Positions 27,301 through 40,190 of a stretch of 64,000 nt of DNA are shown piece after piece. Each line of letters begins with the position of its first letter. The first letter of the stretch is position 1. The stretch comes from Larus michahellis (taxonomy: Eukaryota; Chordata; Aves; Charadriiformes; Laridae), in NCBI RefSeq assembly GCF_964199755.1, contig NC_133907.1:749001-813000 (forward strand). Reading direction: 5' to 3'. The translations under genes and the position numbers were made by a program. Below the pieces are notes generated by a model, which ran no database searches, was not told the DNA's origin, and saw only the letters and a program-made list of their open reading frames with translations.

Positions 27301-30300
27301 AGCACACAGGGGAGGGCAACGGCAGGCAGCGGCTGGCAGCATGGTGGCAGGGGCTGGGTGGCCTCTGCTGTCCCTACTCGGGACAGGGGAGGTGGTGGTC
27401 TTCGGAGGGTTTCAGTGCTCGGCGAGAGCATCCCGTGATGGGGAGCCTGAGTGAGGGTCCTGCTTTGTGGCAGGCTTCGGAGGGTCTGTCTCTTCCCAGC
27501 GGCTGCAAAAGCCGCTCAGCCAACTGAGACACTGAAATTACGTCTCCTATGAAGTGGTGCAAATATTCTCCAAAACTATAACTGCTTGAGTTTGCGCTGG
27601 ATGTCCCACGCGTAGAGGAGATCCCGAAGGGAAGAAAGGCAGCAGAGAAAGAGCAGAACTGGAATGTGACTCCCTTGTGTATTTGAAATGTTATTTACTA
27701 TCTAGTAAGCCCATTTTATAGCACCCCACGTTTTATTTTCAAACACTTCTATCGACACGCACTGTATATCAGTCATTATCTGATTATGGAAGCTTTCACA
27801 ATGGTTTCCGGGCAGCTTTAAAAAGCTGCCAAAGAATTCAGTGAGACAGAGGTTTGAACTTTATTGCTGCTTTTCACAAAAAGGCTGAAGAACAAATAAC
27901 AGACGGAAAAAATGGATTTCGATGACCTGCGTGAATGCAGTAGGCCCCAAACCACGAAAAAACCCGACCTTTTGGGGGTTATTCAGGTGAGATAACCTGC
28001 TCACAACTTTCTGCCAGTGGACCATGACATCCATAGCCCCTCTGGCTTTTTTATTAATTCTTGAAGAAGAGCAATAAACAAATGTCATGTCATTACTGAA
28101 AAAGCACCTACGAGGCACAGAACAAATATTAATTGTACTTAAAGTAGTCCAGTTAGAAGGTATGTGCGCATCCTAGAGAGATGATGGACGGGTAAAGAAA
28201 GAAATCTCTCCCTTTACAAGAGAGAGATGATTCAACCGGTTTGTTTTTGCTGGCCACATGTGAATAGGATTGCGCCTGTACAGATTACTTTTACATTCTC
28301 TGCTTCTCCTCGGGGACAATACCTTGTCTTTTTAAGCCATTTAGTTGTGTTGATAATTTTTATTCTTTACACTAGGCTGTTAGCCAAGGCAAATGTTTGT
28401 GTTGTTTTAAAAACTTGAAGTGTATCACCGTGGGAAACCTAAAATATACAGATAACTTCAGAAGGCATTTTTGAAAAAAATTGTGATAACATCCCATGTT
28501 ATTTCACTTTCCTTCTATTAGTTTTACACGTAGCAGTGTTCAGTGCCTTCGCGGACTGTTTTTCTGTCCTCCTCCCTTCCCAGTCCAAATATACAAAAAT
28601 ACTGATATGATGCTAATTGAACTGAACCATCAGCATATCTGTAGCGACGAAAGTTACGGAAGAAATCAAGAGACTGAACTCAAACAATATTTTTAGCTTT
28701 GAAAGAATGTGTGAAATATGTAGCTGAAATAAGAAAAACACTTCAAAGTGTGCGTATATTAAATACTAGCACTAAACAGGACTCCAAACGGTAATGAAAC
28801 AACAGGCAAAGTTTAATTGAAGATGACAAAATTAAATAAGGCGCAGCCTCTGGGTTCACCTAGAGAACATTTGTCTCAGTCAAATGCTACCAGTGCTGCA
28901 TACCAACGACGTGCTGTGTGCTGCTGAGCACGCAGCCACGCACATCTAAAAGATTGCAAGTTTGGCTTGTGAAGCCTGCCTCAGACTAAGCAAAACAAGG
29001 TCAGACTCAAAATATCTGAGGACTGCTGGGCCCCGGCAGCTCGGGGGAAGGAGCGGCAGGAGGGGGGCGTCGGGGCTCCCCCTTACCCCGGGCAACAGCG
29101 AAGGGGGACCCATTTCTGTCGGCGTCCCGCTCTGTCCCGGCTGCGGATCCAGCCAGGGTCCACCACGCCAGCCCAGGGGACACCCACTAACTGAGGGTGA
29201 ACCTGATCTGCAGAACCTGGGCTTGCATATCTGAGTTCAGCCTAACCCAGAGACGGAGCACATTAAATCCAGCACGCACCAGCCGTCAGCCCAGCCCGGC
29301 ATCCCGTATTTCTGCCTCATTTTTCATGGCGAGGGCATTGCTATGTGCTTAGACAAGCCAGAGGCCGTCCTGCCTCCAGCCTGATGTCTATGAACTATAG
29401 GCATGCCTATTAATCAGATGATGATCGAGCGCCCATGGCATACGCAGCGTGGACCCAAATCTCTACAGCAGCTTGTCCTCGTCAGTCACCCTGACCTGGC
29501 AGCTACCGGCCTTTCCCGAGGCACGCACGGGCGCAGGTCCCCACAGGTTTGTTGTTTTAGGAGTAGATGACATTAGAGCGGTGGGGAGTTGTGTAATGTA
29601 GCTTTAATAAGCATGTGCTTTCTATTTGTCACTGCTTAAACTGTACTTTTGTACACGCAGCCCAGGAATCGTGCTGAAATCTGCAAAACATTAACAGCAG
29701 CAAAGATGAAGGGGTTTCGAGTGCTCCCCAGGCCGGGGAGAGCGTCTGGCTGGGGAGGCCGGGCCGGGAAGAAGTCCTTTTGATGGAACTGAAGGAAATA
29801 GTAATGAGGGTTGTAGTGAGAACCCTCTTCCTCCAGTTAATGTATTTTCTTAAACAAAGAACAGGAAGTTATAACAGAAACGGTCTGTGCTCCTCAGGCA
29901 CACAGCTGCCAGCATCCTTTGGCCGCGCACAAACCCCCTTTGACTGGGGCAAACTGAGAGCGTCCCGTGAGCACCACACGATCCCAGCAATGCTCCTCCA
30001 ACCATTCCTTTTCCCACCCCAGGGATGCCCTTCCTCTTCCGTTTACCTCCTCAAATAGATGATCTGTTGGTGGAATAGAAGAGAAATGTCAGTTTTTTCT
30101 CCTCTTCCCTGAACTCCGTCCCTCCAGCTCTCGCTGGCTGTAAGGGTTCTTAGAGTGTCTGTTTTTTGGCAATAACCATTCCCTAACCAAGGTCACACAT
30201 ACTGTCTAAGTGCCAGCAACCAGAAACTTTAAATAAAGTGTTACTGAAGTAACTGTACAAATACCTTTTTCACAATAATCTGCTCACTGTCTTTCATGTG

Positions 30301-33300
30301 TTTGCTAATGAGCTTTACCTCCTGTGGAAATTCAATGGGCTCTAGCTGTACAATTTTCCAGCATTTGAAAAATCTATCAGTTTTTCTGGAAGGGGAGCGG
30401 GTGTTTGTTTTTCTGTGGTGAATTTTGGTTTTATTGCTCTAACTGCAGCTTCAGAAAATGAAATAGCTGTCAAAACAAATCAGGAGTAGGAATGCTCAAA
30501 ACTTACATTTTTGGCACCATCTGCAACATCAAATGTTCATCGTCTCCATTTTTTGAAATGCTGAACACAGTTAAAATGAGCCTCAAGATCAAAAATCAGT
30601 AGAGGTCCCATTAATTATGTTCCAATGTGAAAGCTTCCAAAGTGGAACTCGAGGCCATACAGATTTTTCTGGTGCCAAAGCCCGAGGGTTTCTCCAGCTC
30701 TGCTCTTGCTGCTTTAGTCACTCCGAACACATTCCATCTCCACAACGCACTAATAGCGGAGGAGACTGGAGAAATCCCAGTTTTGCAAACATGTGCCACC
30801 GACCCTATTAATCATATTAGTAACACAAAGATGAGTAGCATTTACTGCTGGGAAGGATAACAGTAGTTGCCATGGGGTTAGTTGGGCGTACAGCACACGC
30901 ATGAAAAATATTCGCAGGTCCCAGCAAATGTTCTTGAAGCAATTCAGCACAGTGAACTGTAGTATCACGGCTTATGAGCTGAGAGTAAAAGCAGGGATGG
31001 TAATGTACAATGCAGTTTGTCTTTGCAAACAAACCTACATCAACTTCTAATTAGGCACGAGCAAGTCGGTGTGCGTGATTAGTTGGTCTGTGTTCTGGAA
31101 TCCCGCCTCCAGCACAGCCCCATGCTTTGGGTGGAGGATGGCAGGTACGAAGGCTAGAGCTAATGCCAATATTTTCAGCATAGGAAGTCTTCAGCTAATT
31201 AGTGAAGAAAGGCTCAAGAAGGAAAGTTATAAGCTGAATAGCATTATCATGATATTAGGGTTCAGATTCTGATAATGCTGGAAATTGGTCATGTTCATGT
31301 TATTGCTTATTAATAATGAAAGTAACTTCCCATTGGGGTCTGCTAATAATAATAATAACAGCAATCAAATATCAACAATGAGCTAGTATTTGTGCAAAGA
31401 GACGTATGCGTAGGCTTGTGTGCCACCAGACAGCACCTACAAATCTTAATGTGCAAGTGCCGAGTCCCGGACTGAACAGGTGCCTTCAGAGAAATGTGGA
31501 TAAATACTTCTCTAAACAAAAAATAAATAATAGAAAGCACAGGCAGGCTATCACGTTTAATATTTTCCATATGCAATTGTAGAATCACAAAGTCCAGAGA
31601 TTAATAAGTGGAAAAATATTCCATGTCAACACTAGTGAAAGTTTTAGAGGGCAAGATACTCTTGAGTGTGAGTTCAGCCATGAGAATATTGCCTCCGTGA
31701 AGAACCATGATTCTCTGGTAATAAAATAATGGGAAGAATAATGCACTGCACTTGCACAGCACTGCCTGGGAAGCAGCAAATAAGGACAGTGGTTGCATCT
31801 ACGTAAAAATAAACCCCAGGCTGGGCTTGGAGCCAGCTCTGCTGCTCACCGACACGTCTTTGCTGCTGCAGCAACCCAAGTCAGCGCCGGGGTGAGCAGT
31901 TCAAGAAGGGGAGAACTCGACGTGGTCTCGGCCCTGCACAGCCCAGAGCTCCGTGCCTGGCCCTGCAGAACCCCTCTGCCTCTCTGCTGGTGCCACGTCA
32001 CCAGCGCTGGCTGGACAAGACCTCTTGAAATCTGTCCTAGAGGGCACAAGGGCGAAGGAGAAGGGGTGGCCAAGAGAGGCTCTGCTGGCCATGCCTGGCC
32101 CCCGGCTGAGTGGCCACCGCCCCTGAGGGGGCTCAGTCACACTGGAGGTCAAATAGCCGTCCTGAAAAATCACGAGTAGGTACTTACTGCCTCCCCTCCT
32201 CTCTGTAGTGTGCTGAGCAAACGTTTGGACCGGTGAAATATGTTGAAGCTAAGGAGGAGAAGCATCTTTAGTGCTTTGTGGCATCATTTTTCTTTCAAGT
32301 TCCATTGACGAGGTTTTGTGTGCCTTCAGGCAGTGTTTTATTACGATCTTTAAATGTCTAACATAAGTCCCCTTGTTCATCAGTGTACCTGTACTGATCC
32401 GATTTCATTAATTCCTATCTTTGCTCCTGTGGATTTTATTAATTTTTGTCAGCATATAATTAGATTTTTAAGAGCCACCATTAAATTTCTAGCATTTGAA
32501 GTAGTCCTCAGAGAGTCACCCTGTAAATGTGACTGGCTTCAAGCCCTTTTTTGCCTTTATAAGGAGTGCTGTAAGATCTTTTGTTTTATTCATGAAATGT
32601 CACGTTGTCTAATATCACAGCACTACATCACATAACACATCCAGTTCTGTAGTAGTAAATCCCTTTATGTTTCTACATCGTATTCCAACTGCAATACTAA
32701 TGTCGCAAGTAACATATAGTGACAACTGAAACTTTCAAAAGAACATACGATTTCCATCCCAGACACCCACTACCATTTCCAGTACCGGCTATCCAGGCTG
32801 AATGTGTGTTTCTAGCTGACTGTAACAGCACGACCATTAAGGTACCAGTGGTACCTGTGAAACCACAAATAGGCAGGTAATCTTCTGTGAATAATAAAAC
32901 TTTTCCAAGAACCTTGACTTTTCCATTTCAAATCTTAATTTCTTGTTATTACCCCCAAATACGTAATAATAACAATAATCATAATGATAATAATAGGAGC
33001 AGTCAATGGCAGAGAGTAATACCTCAGTGCACAACTCAATTTCTGTGCATGGCAGAACAATGCATCCTGCCAATCCTGTCTAGAAAGACCCAAAATTTGA
33101 TGACTAAACCACAGATGTCATCAAAAGGCAATTTTGATTTTATGCCTTGAAGATCTCAAAGGGTTTCTCCCTTCTTTCTGTGCCACCAGGTTTGTGCAAC
33201 CGTTGCCACCTTCCTACCAGGTGACCCTCCACCTTACGTGGTGGAAGTCCATGGCTTCAGGGTTTCCAATCAGCCTTATCAGAGCCTCCTTTTTACCTCA

Positions 33301-36300
33301 CCGTCCATAGCTCAGGCACCTGCATACATGATGCTCCTGCTCTGCCTGCAGCTGTACTAACACCTGAAAATGTAGGAAAAGAAAAATGAGGGGTAGCTCT
33401 TGAAAATGTGATCATTGAAATATAAACAACAGTTCAGATGAGGATAGCCCCGTCCCCTCCTCCTCACGCACCTCAACCACAAGTTTAGATTTGCTCAAGT
33501 TCTGGCTTTTCCTGAGGCCTCCTTCTGCATTAGGAAGTTTTTATTCTTTCTTTACTAATTGTTCATACCAGGGGTAAATCCTCCCCGCTGCCCATGAGGA
33601 GTGCAGGGGTCCCCACGGCGCTGCGCTCTGAGGGGGCTCGGCAAGCCCCGGGGTAACATTTCAGAGGAACATACAGACTGCATGTCAGGAGCATATCTCT
33701 TGCAGGCAGCGGTGATTCGAGTTTTAATTATCTTCTTAGATATGTCAGGACAGGTGACAACATCACAGGCAAGGCTCACAGTTCTCTGCTGTGGCAAAGC
33801 CAGGCTGCAGAGCTCTGACTGAAGATAAATGAGCCCCTGCGTCCCAGCATCTCCGAGCGTGGCTGCTCTCACCCCTGGCATTTCACAGGTCACTTTACGC
33901 TCAATAATTCTGCCTAGGGGATCCATGTTTACCCATTTTTTTATCATCAAAAGGATGTTCCTAGCAAGGCAAACAATCTCTGCCATGCTGGGGGGTGGCA
34001 GATTCAACTCATCAAAACTGTCAGGTAAAGAACAGCCATCGCCACAAACCCGGCCCAGCGCCAGCCGCTCCAGGCTCACGCTGGAGACGCTGCTTCTCTT
34101 TCCCTGAGGATGAGCAAAAGCTGCGCCAAAAGTGTTCCCTGCGCTTCGGGATGGCCTCGGGGCTGCTGCAGCACAGCCCAGCCGCGCAGGAGCTGGGTGA
34201 ACACTACCTGTTGTCACCATGTGTGAGGGCAGGGACGGGGGACAGGGAGCCAGGCAGAGCAGGGACAGGGGAGAGGAGACAGGGGACAGAAGCCAGGGCA
34301 GCTCTGCCCTGCCCAGGGCTCCCCTGGGGGAGAATCCTCCATTGCTGCGCAGGCAGCGCCTGGGCTGCTTTCTGCTGCCTCAGCAGAGAAAGAAACCTAC
34401 TACCTGCACCAAAGGCCAAGGATTTAGCCCATAAATCTCAGGGCTTTGATTAATTCCTTTCCTTTTATTTCTTTTTCCTTTGCAGATGTTAACATTTTCC
34501 AAGCAGTTATATGCTACCTTGGTGAAGTGCAAAGAAAACAGAAACCATGTCTGAAATTACACAAAGGATAAAGTAGAATAGCATGCGTTGGTTTAATGCA
34601 GCAATCAAGATTAGATAAGGAGCATATGCCCAGTGCTGGATCTGAGAAATTAGCAGGAATGCAAAAGACATTTTTAGCATGTGTTTCTGATATAAAGTCA
34701 CTTTCACTCTAAGTGGAAATATGTCGTGCACTAATACTGGTGTTTTCTTCCCTGATCCACCAGGTAAAAACATATTGGAAGAGGCAGGATAATACTGTTT
34801 CAGCGACAGTACAATTTTATTCTTGCTAGGAACAGATTTATTGTGCCTTCGCAGTCAAAACTGATAGCATCCAGCATACTCCCATTTACCCCTCGCTGCT
34901 TCTGTCATCTGACATTTTTGTATAAACAGATAATGATTTAAGATTTCAGCAGAAATGAAATCATTTTGCCTGGTAGAGGATGGTAAGCCTTGAGGCTGTG
35001 CAATCTTGATTATACCAATTCAACATGAAAATACACCATACATCTAAAACTTGCTTCCTTTCTCCAGAACTTAACAATTCAAGAACGCAGTTGCTTTCAT
35101 TGTCCATCATCATGATAATGGTGATGATGAAAAGATGTATTAGCCACGCTTAAGTTATTTACTCGGAAAAGGAAGGTTTACTATGTAAGTATTATAATAA
35201 AATTTGGGAACTCAAAAATAAAGGTTTTCATGTTACAGTCTGTTAGCTGAAATATGGCAGTAGAGATGTACCTGACCGTTCAGAGAAAGCTGGAGTCTGA
35301 TTAAAGACCTGGGAGTCCCAGTCTCAACTGCATCCAAATGAGCAGTTTTCACTGGGAATGTTATGGGTTTGCCGGTCAAACTGAGATGAGAAAAGGTTCG
35401 TTTCCACTCCCCCCACCCCATTCTGCTCTTGGGGACGGTGTACGGAATCGATGGAGATCTTTCGTAATGCGCTGTAGGAGCCTCGTGCTGATGCTGTGGA
35501 TCCAAGAGCCAGGGACTGCTCCGTCCTCCCGACTCAGCCTCCAGGGGAGCCCCAGCCTCCCTCTGTGGGAGTCTGGCAAGACGAGCCGTCTATTTTAGGG
35601 ACTTGAGTTAAAGCTAAACAGGAGAAAATACTCCTACAGATAGAGCAAATTCTTTTGCAAAGAGTGGCTGAACAACTGGACCATCTCTGCAGTTATTTCT
35701 GCGTATTTTCCACTTACATACAGCCTCAGTTGTTTCACAAATTCAAGTGAGATGTGCATATAAAGGGACGCATGCAGACATCCATCCCAGCAGCACAGCA
35801 ACAAACTACCACTCACTCAACCCCGTGGCACTGCTCTTAGACCACTCCTCTCTCTGAATTCACAGGTTTATGTCTGTATTACTCTTTATGCAAGAAACAA
35901 ATTACTCCCACGGCACAGGGGTTCCCCGGCGCAGTCATTAGCCTCGGGTACGTGATGCTCAACTGGTGCTGTTTCCGACATATCTACATCCCAGGACCGG
36001 AATACACGACTCCTGCCTTCTCCCTTCCCACTAAAGGGAATGACAACACATTTTTCATAAGGTTGTATACTCCCACATAGGGAGGGAAAACACGGTGCTG
36101 CTCTTGTGCGCGTGTATCTTGTAAAATAAATTCTTTTGTCAAAGAAGCCCCACAAATTATAGCCTAAGGCATAAAAAAGAGATCTAGATCCCAACTCAGA
36201 TTTAGATGTGAACACACTGTGATCAAAGATCTTGGAACTAAAGATAATTACACCCTACTGCAACGATCATTGCTGCTTTAAAAATAAATCAGGCTGGTTA

Positions 36301-36437
36301 GAATCTTTTCACTGAAAGCACTTCCAAAGCAAAAATGGGAGTTGGATCAAATACAATTTTAGGAAAATGTCATATTGTAACTAGTAAAAAAGCTATTAGA
36401 AATTTCCAGGCACAATTTGGATTTTGTATTAATTATA
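12346..36437. other. long intergenic stretch, no gene recognised
   Basis: About 24 kb in which I recognise no exon, RNA gene or well-preserved transposon. Contents worth noting are: a T15 run at 13625-13639; GC-rich patches at 13740-13880, 14040-14480, 18750-18960, 23330-23460 and 26970-27070; pyrimidine-rich tracts at 15870-15960 and 19530-19640; an AT-rich tract at 22720-22800; AAT-type simple repeats at 31340-31360 and 32960-32995; and a G-rich GGGACAGG-like patch at 34219-34300. Open frames of 209 codons (26802-27431, minus) and 221 codons (33555-34220, minus) have no recognisable family. Confidence 0.55.
25925..26050 (+). repeat. possible ancient SINE/LINE tail
   Basis: An AATAATAA run is followed by a CATTTATACAGAGCCTTTCGTC-type phrase and then AAGTGTCTTGCAAAAC. 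This order resembles the shared 3' tails of old amniote interspersed repeats. The match is short and diverged, from memory only, and could be coincidental. Confidence 0.25.
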
Positions 36438-36512
36438 TTTTCACTTGAAACAGAGGTAACGTTGACATTTTGTTACCTTTAGAAATCTCCCACCAAAAAT
36501 TTCAAGTGAAAA
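36438..36512. repeat. nested perfect inverted repeat
   Basis: The outer arms TTTTCACTTGAAA (36438-36450) and TTTCAAGTGAAAA (36500-36512) are perfect 13-bp reverse complements. Inside them AGGTAAC (36454-36460) and GTTACCT (36472-36478) form a second perfect 7-bp inverted pair around an 11-bp centre. The outer arm is itself partly palindromic. The arrangement could fold into a stem with an internal loop, or be the remnant of a short DNA-transposon-like element. No flanking duplication is obvious. Confidence 0.7.
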
Positions 36513-38176
36513 AATTGTAAGCAGAAAACATTCAGTTAAAAAATTTCACAAGAAAAAAACCACAGTCTGAAAGAAAAAGACAAAAAGAGTAACTGGAGAA
36601 AACTAAGCTTCTAAATCTATAAAAATAGGATTAACTTTTATTTGTAAAATCCCAGGTTTTAAACAGACATCAAGCCAGCCTTTGAATGTGTGAGTCCAAC
36701 CTATTGTCACGACCGTAACTCCAGTCGTCGCTCAGACTGACTGGTGACATACTGGTGTACTGAAGTGTTAATGTCTCAACACGTGAGCTAAGCAAATGAT
36801 TGATATCATCCCCGATGCATATGTCTTATAAATTAGATGGATGAAACCAAGATCCCTTATTACTGTAAGCACAAAATTACTGGGATAAATTTAGAAACTA
36901 TTTTTGGATTTTCAGTGTTCCTACGGCATTAATCCCTCTCTCTGCTTCTCCCATTATTACCATATTAATTTAAGAGGCCTGTAGCCAGAAGAACTGTCAC
37001 AAACAGAATCCGCTGGTAACTAATACAAATAATTTATTTCAGTTCTGAGACTAATCAATATACGGCCTAATTTTCCAGCTGTGTTTTCTTCTATGGGTAG
37101 AAAATGCACAGAATTTCAATAGCCATTTCAGAATCCTTTTTAAAAATTGAACACTAGAGATCATATTTTCCAAACCTGCCCAGTCTGTCTCTTCTAATTA
37201 ATGATGTGGTGCACTAAAATAGATTGCTGTGTATTTTGCAAAGTGTTGCTTGAAGTTTGACTTGTATGGCTGCCATTGGCTTTCACGGCTGTTGCCATGA
37301 AAACTCCAAACCATTATAAAAAATAACAGATTTCTGTACAGCAGGGTAAAGGCAGAGGTTGCAAACAGCATGCCGAGAAACGAGCCTGCCGAGAAACGAG
37401 CATGCCTCCGTCAGCATGCCATCCCCACTGGACTCCACAGGCCGAGAGGAGGGATGGCCGTCACGGGGCCTGGTGCTGCCTCGCCCGCAGCCCTCAGCTC
37501 GGCAGCGGAATGAGCACCGGCACCTTTGGAATCTGTTTAGCAGAACGGAGAGCAATGAGTCATTTCTCAGGAGAAGTCAAAACCCCGACCAGCTGAGACC
37601 AGCTTTTGATCACAATCCCTTCCATGCCCCGTCCCTGGCCGTCACCCACGGCTCGCTCTGTGGCCCCTGTGCGCGGGCCAGTGGCCATGGGAGCTGGCAG
37701 CTCCCACGAGAGCAACATGCCACAGCAGATTCTTTTGCTGGTGGATCCATTCGTAAATGAGTTCTGTTTAAAACCATCCAGCTGCAGAAACTTGGCCAGG
37801 GCTCTGCTCCACAACACAAGCACTACCTCCGTTGTCACTCTGGATACTGGGCTTTCACACAGCGTGACATTGCCAGTGATGGATGATGTACCCAAACGCA
37901 GAGCCCATGTAATAAATGCATAGGAGTGAGTAAGCACATTTCATTCCCAAACAAAAATCATGCCTAGGAGAAGGAGAAATCAACAAACACGTTGGGGAAG
38001 TGAAAGGTCAGGGGAGGGAGCTTTTCTCATTAACCCTTTAACTTCAGAGAAGCTGAAAAGAGTAGTCACTTAGTCTAAAGGTCTCCATTGCCGTCTTCCC
38101 ACCCAAACCAGCATCTAACCCCAGCATACCCAGGGATTTCTGATATTGCAAAATGTTTTCTGTCTTAGCCTGGGCA
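36513..38176. other. intergenic, no gene recognised
   Basis: AT-rich to about 37300, then a GC-richer patch at 37380-37700 that includes a 16-bp tandem duplication. No exon or RNA gene is recognised. Open frames of 105-133 codons near 37359-37937 overlap on both strands and lack known domains. Confidence 0.6.
37369..37406. repeat. short tandem repeat, 16-bp unit, about 2.3 copies
   Basis: CATGCCGAGAAACGAG at 37369-37384 is repeated with one change at 37385-37400 and followed by CATGCC. It is a local duplication with no further significance that I can see. Confidence 0.8.
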
Positions 38177-38251
38177 AGAATCATAGAATCATAGAATGGT
38201 TTGGGTTGGAAGGAACCTTAAAGACCATCTAGTTCCAACCCCTGCCCTGGG
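38177..38251 (-). mobile_element. CR1 LINE 3' end (truncated)
   Basis: The + strand reads GAATCATAGAATCATAGAAT, then GGTTTGGGTTGGAAGG, ACCTTAAAGACCATC and CCAACCCCTGCCCTGG. This is the reverse complement of the CR1 3' untranslated end with its short tandem tail. About 75 bp is recognisable. Heavy 5' truncation is usual for CR1, and this copy is non-functional. It is one of the clearest signs that the DNA is avian or reptilian. Confidence 0.92.
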
Positions 38252-39819
38252 GGGTTCTGCTCTCTGACCTCAGAATCGCTGAGATCCCTACCCGCAGTAG
38301 TCAAGACCTGAAATATTCTGGCCTGTTGGTTACAGCTTCAGCTTCTGCCACTGAGCCACAGTGTACAGCAGAAGTGCAGCGGTGTTACACCTCTATTAGC
38401 GTACGCATGGTTTAATTCAGCTGGTGTCTAATGCAAATGCCCCACAAAGGAGCAGCGTCTGCTCTGCTGGGGTCTGCCTGCCCGCAGTCTGCTAAGCCAC
38501 TGTTTGGACATCATTGCCAGGATATTCTGGTGGCCTTCATAGCTTGGGTCACAAGGCAAAGCTTCACGTACAGCCAGCGCCTCTCTCTTTTCAGACCTGA
38601 ATGCCCTCAGGGCCTCAGTACGGTCAGCTATCTCTGTTTCTGACAAAGTCTGCCATATTTACTTCACTGCTGCATATCTTTCTGATAACATTTCTTTCTG
38701 CAGATCACGAAGAGAAGCCTGGCTTTCCAAAGTGCTCCTAAATTCCCAGTCACTGCAGGTCACCTATCCTTTTCTTCCCCTATTTTCTGTGTGCCATTTC
38801 CATGTCTCTTAGGGAGGGTCAAATTCTCCCCCTTCTCTCCATCAGCGCACAATCTTCCTCTTCCTCGTCCCGCTGGCTGAGGCAGGAGGGGAGCAGGGAC
38901 CGACAGCAGAGCTGCATGTGGCACAGGAGCAGCCCCAGAAGGCTCCCTCCAGCCATCAGGTGGTCCAGGATCCATGGTTTCAGAAACACTGACAGGGAGA
39001 AACAGGCTTTCTCTGTTCTAGTCCAACACCATTTGGTGTTTTCTCTTACAGGCTGTTCTCTCCACCTCACTGCACAGAGAAAACACCCCAGAGTATCCTG
39101 TTCAGAGCCACTTCCTTGCCCTACATCCCAGTGGATGCAGCTTCTGAAAGGAAGCAGAGTCGGCAAGGATGGAGTGCTTTTGGGAATCATTCCCAGCATA
39201 TGGAGACTGCATTCTGCAGCAAGAAAGGGCAGTTCCCTCAGCAAGTGGAAAATGGGCTTCACCTCCCTGTGGTCTCCCTGTGGTTTGCTTCCCTTGCGAT
39301 ATTATTTTTGAACAGCAGGCAGGAGCTCTGTGTTTCTTGTTCTGTTTAGTAAATCCAATAACCAAACCTGGCCCACTTCTGGGTGGTCCTTGCGAAATAC
39401 CAGAAAACCACGCCAAGGCCATGTGATATAATAATCATAAGGAATACAGGGATTGCTTTGACAGATACCTCAAAATCAGTTTTTCAAGAAACGGGATGTT
39501 TCAACCAACGTGTCCATTCCATTTGGGTTTTTTCCCTATTCCTTTTACTTATTCAGCGCCTTTGTTCTTCATTCTGGTAAGCCAGAATTACCAGCCTGGA
39601 AAATGAAGGTCACTGATGCATGATGCTTGACTTGGTTTTAGGCTGGGAGAGACGCTACTTTACACAAAATGCCTTCCAGGTTAAAGAATTCCAATTGGAA
39701 TTGCTAGGCAGAGCGACTGCTTTCATGACCAAGAATAAGAGAGAGAGATGCAAAAAGCCAGCCATTAAAGCCCAAACGTAAGCACGGTTTCCTTTCATTT
39801 TCCTGAACACTTTGTGGGC
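38252..39819. other. intergenic, no gene recognised
   Basis: Unique sequence without recognisable exons. Open frames of 147-169 codons around 38802-39311 overlap on opposite strands and show no family features. Confidence 0.6.
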
Positions 39820-40190
39820 GAAGTTCGTGCCAGGGGACTGCTCTGGGTGCGCAGGGCCAGCCTGGCCCTCGCCACGTCTCGCCCTGGCCCGTGTCGTCCC
39901 GCCTCCCCCCGCACCGCCGAGTGCCAACGTGCCCCAGCCATGGCTCCCGCTGCCCGCGGCCTCCTCCACCCCAGCCCCGCGTGCATCCCAGCCTTCCTGC
40001 CCCCAGAGCCGCTGGCGGGACAGCCAGCCCCGCTGAGGTGGGCTGAGGGGAAGGAAACGCTCCGCGTCCCTCCGGGCCCCAGCAGAGGTGGGACCAGCGA
40101 CCGAGGCTGCTCAAAGCCTCGCTCCTTCTACTCCCCGCAGGAGCGGGGCCATGGCGGGCCGACAGGCAGCTCGTCTCCCCGCTCACCGGG
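39820..40190. promoter_or_regulatory. CpG-dense block meeting CpG-island criteria by hand count
   Basis: About 370 bp at roughly 70 percent G+C with about 35 CpGs by hand count, near 0.8 of the number expected from base composition. The flanks are AT-rich and CpG-poor. This is the largest such block outside the STX16 promoter. It lies about 18 kb upstream of STX16, and no coding exon is recognisable beside it. It may be the promoter of a non-coding transcript, an enhancer or an old promoter relic. Function is inference. Confidence 0.4.

Noticed and set aside
26802..27431. 209-codon open frame on the minus strand
   Set aside because: Low-complexity Pro/Ala-rich translation over a GC-rich patch, overlapped by three + strand frames, with no recognisable domain.
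34219..34300. G-rich GGGACAGG-like patch as a minisatellite
   Set aside because: Units are irregular in length and sequence, so it is better described as low-complexity G-rich DNA.
35104..35130. Small hairpin CATCATCA/TGATGATG
   Set aside because: Explained by adjacent ATC/GAT simple repeats rather than by a specific structure.
38802..39311. Possible secreted or membrane protein frame of 169 codons
   Set aside because: No signal peptide or domain, and the opposite strand is equally open (147 codons).
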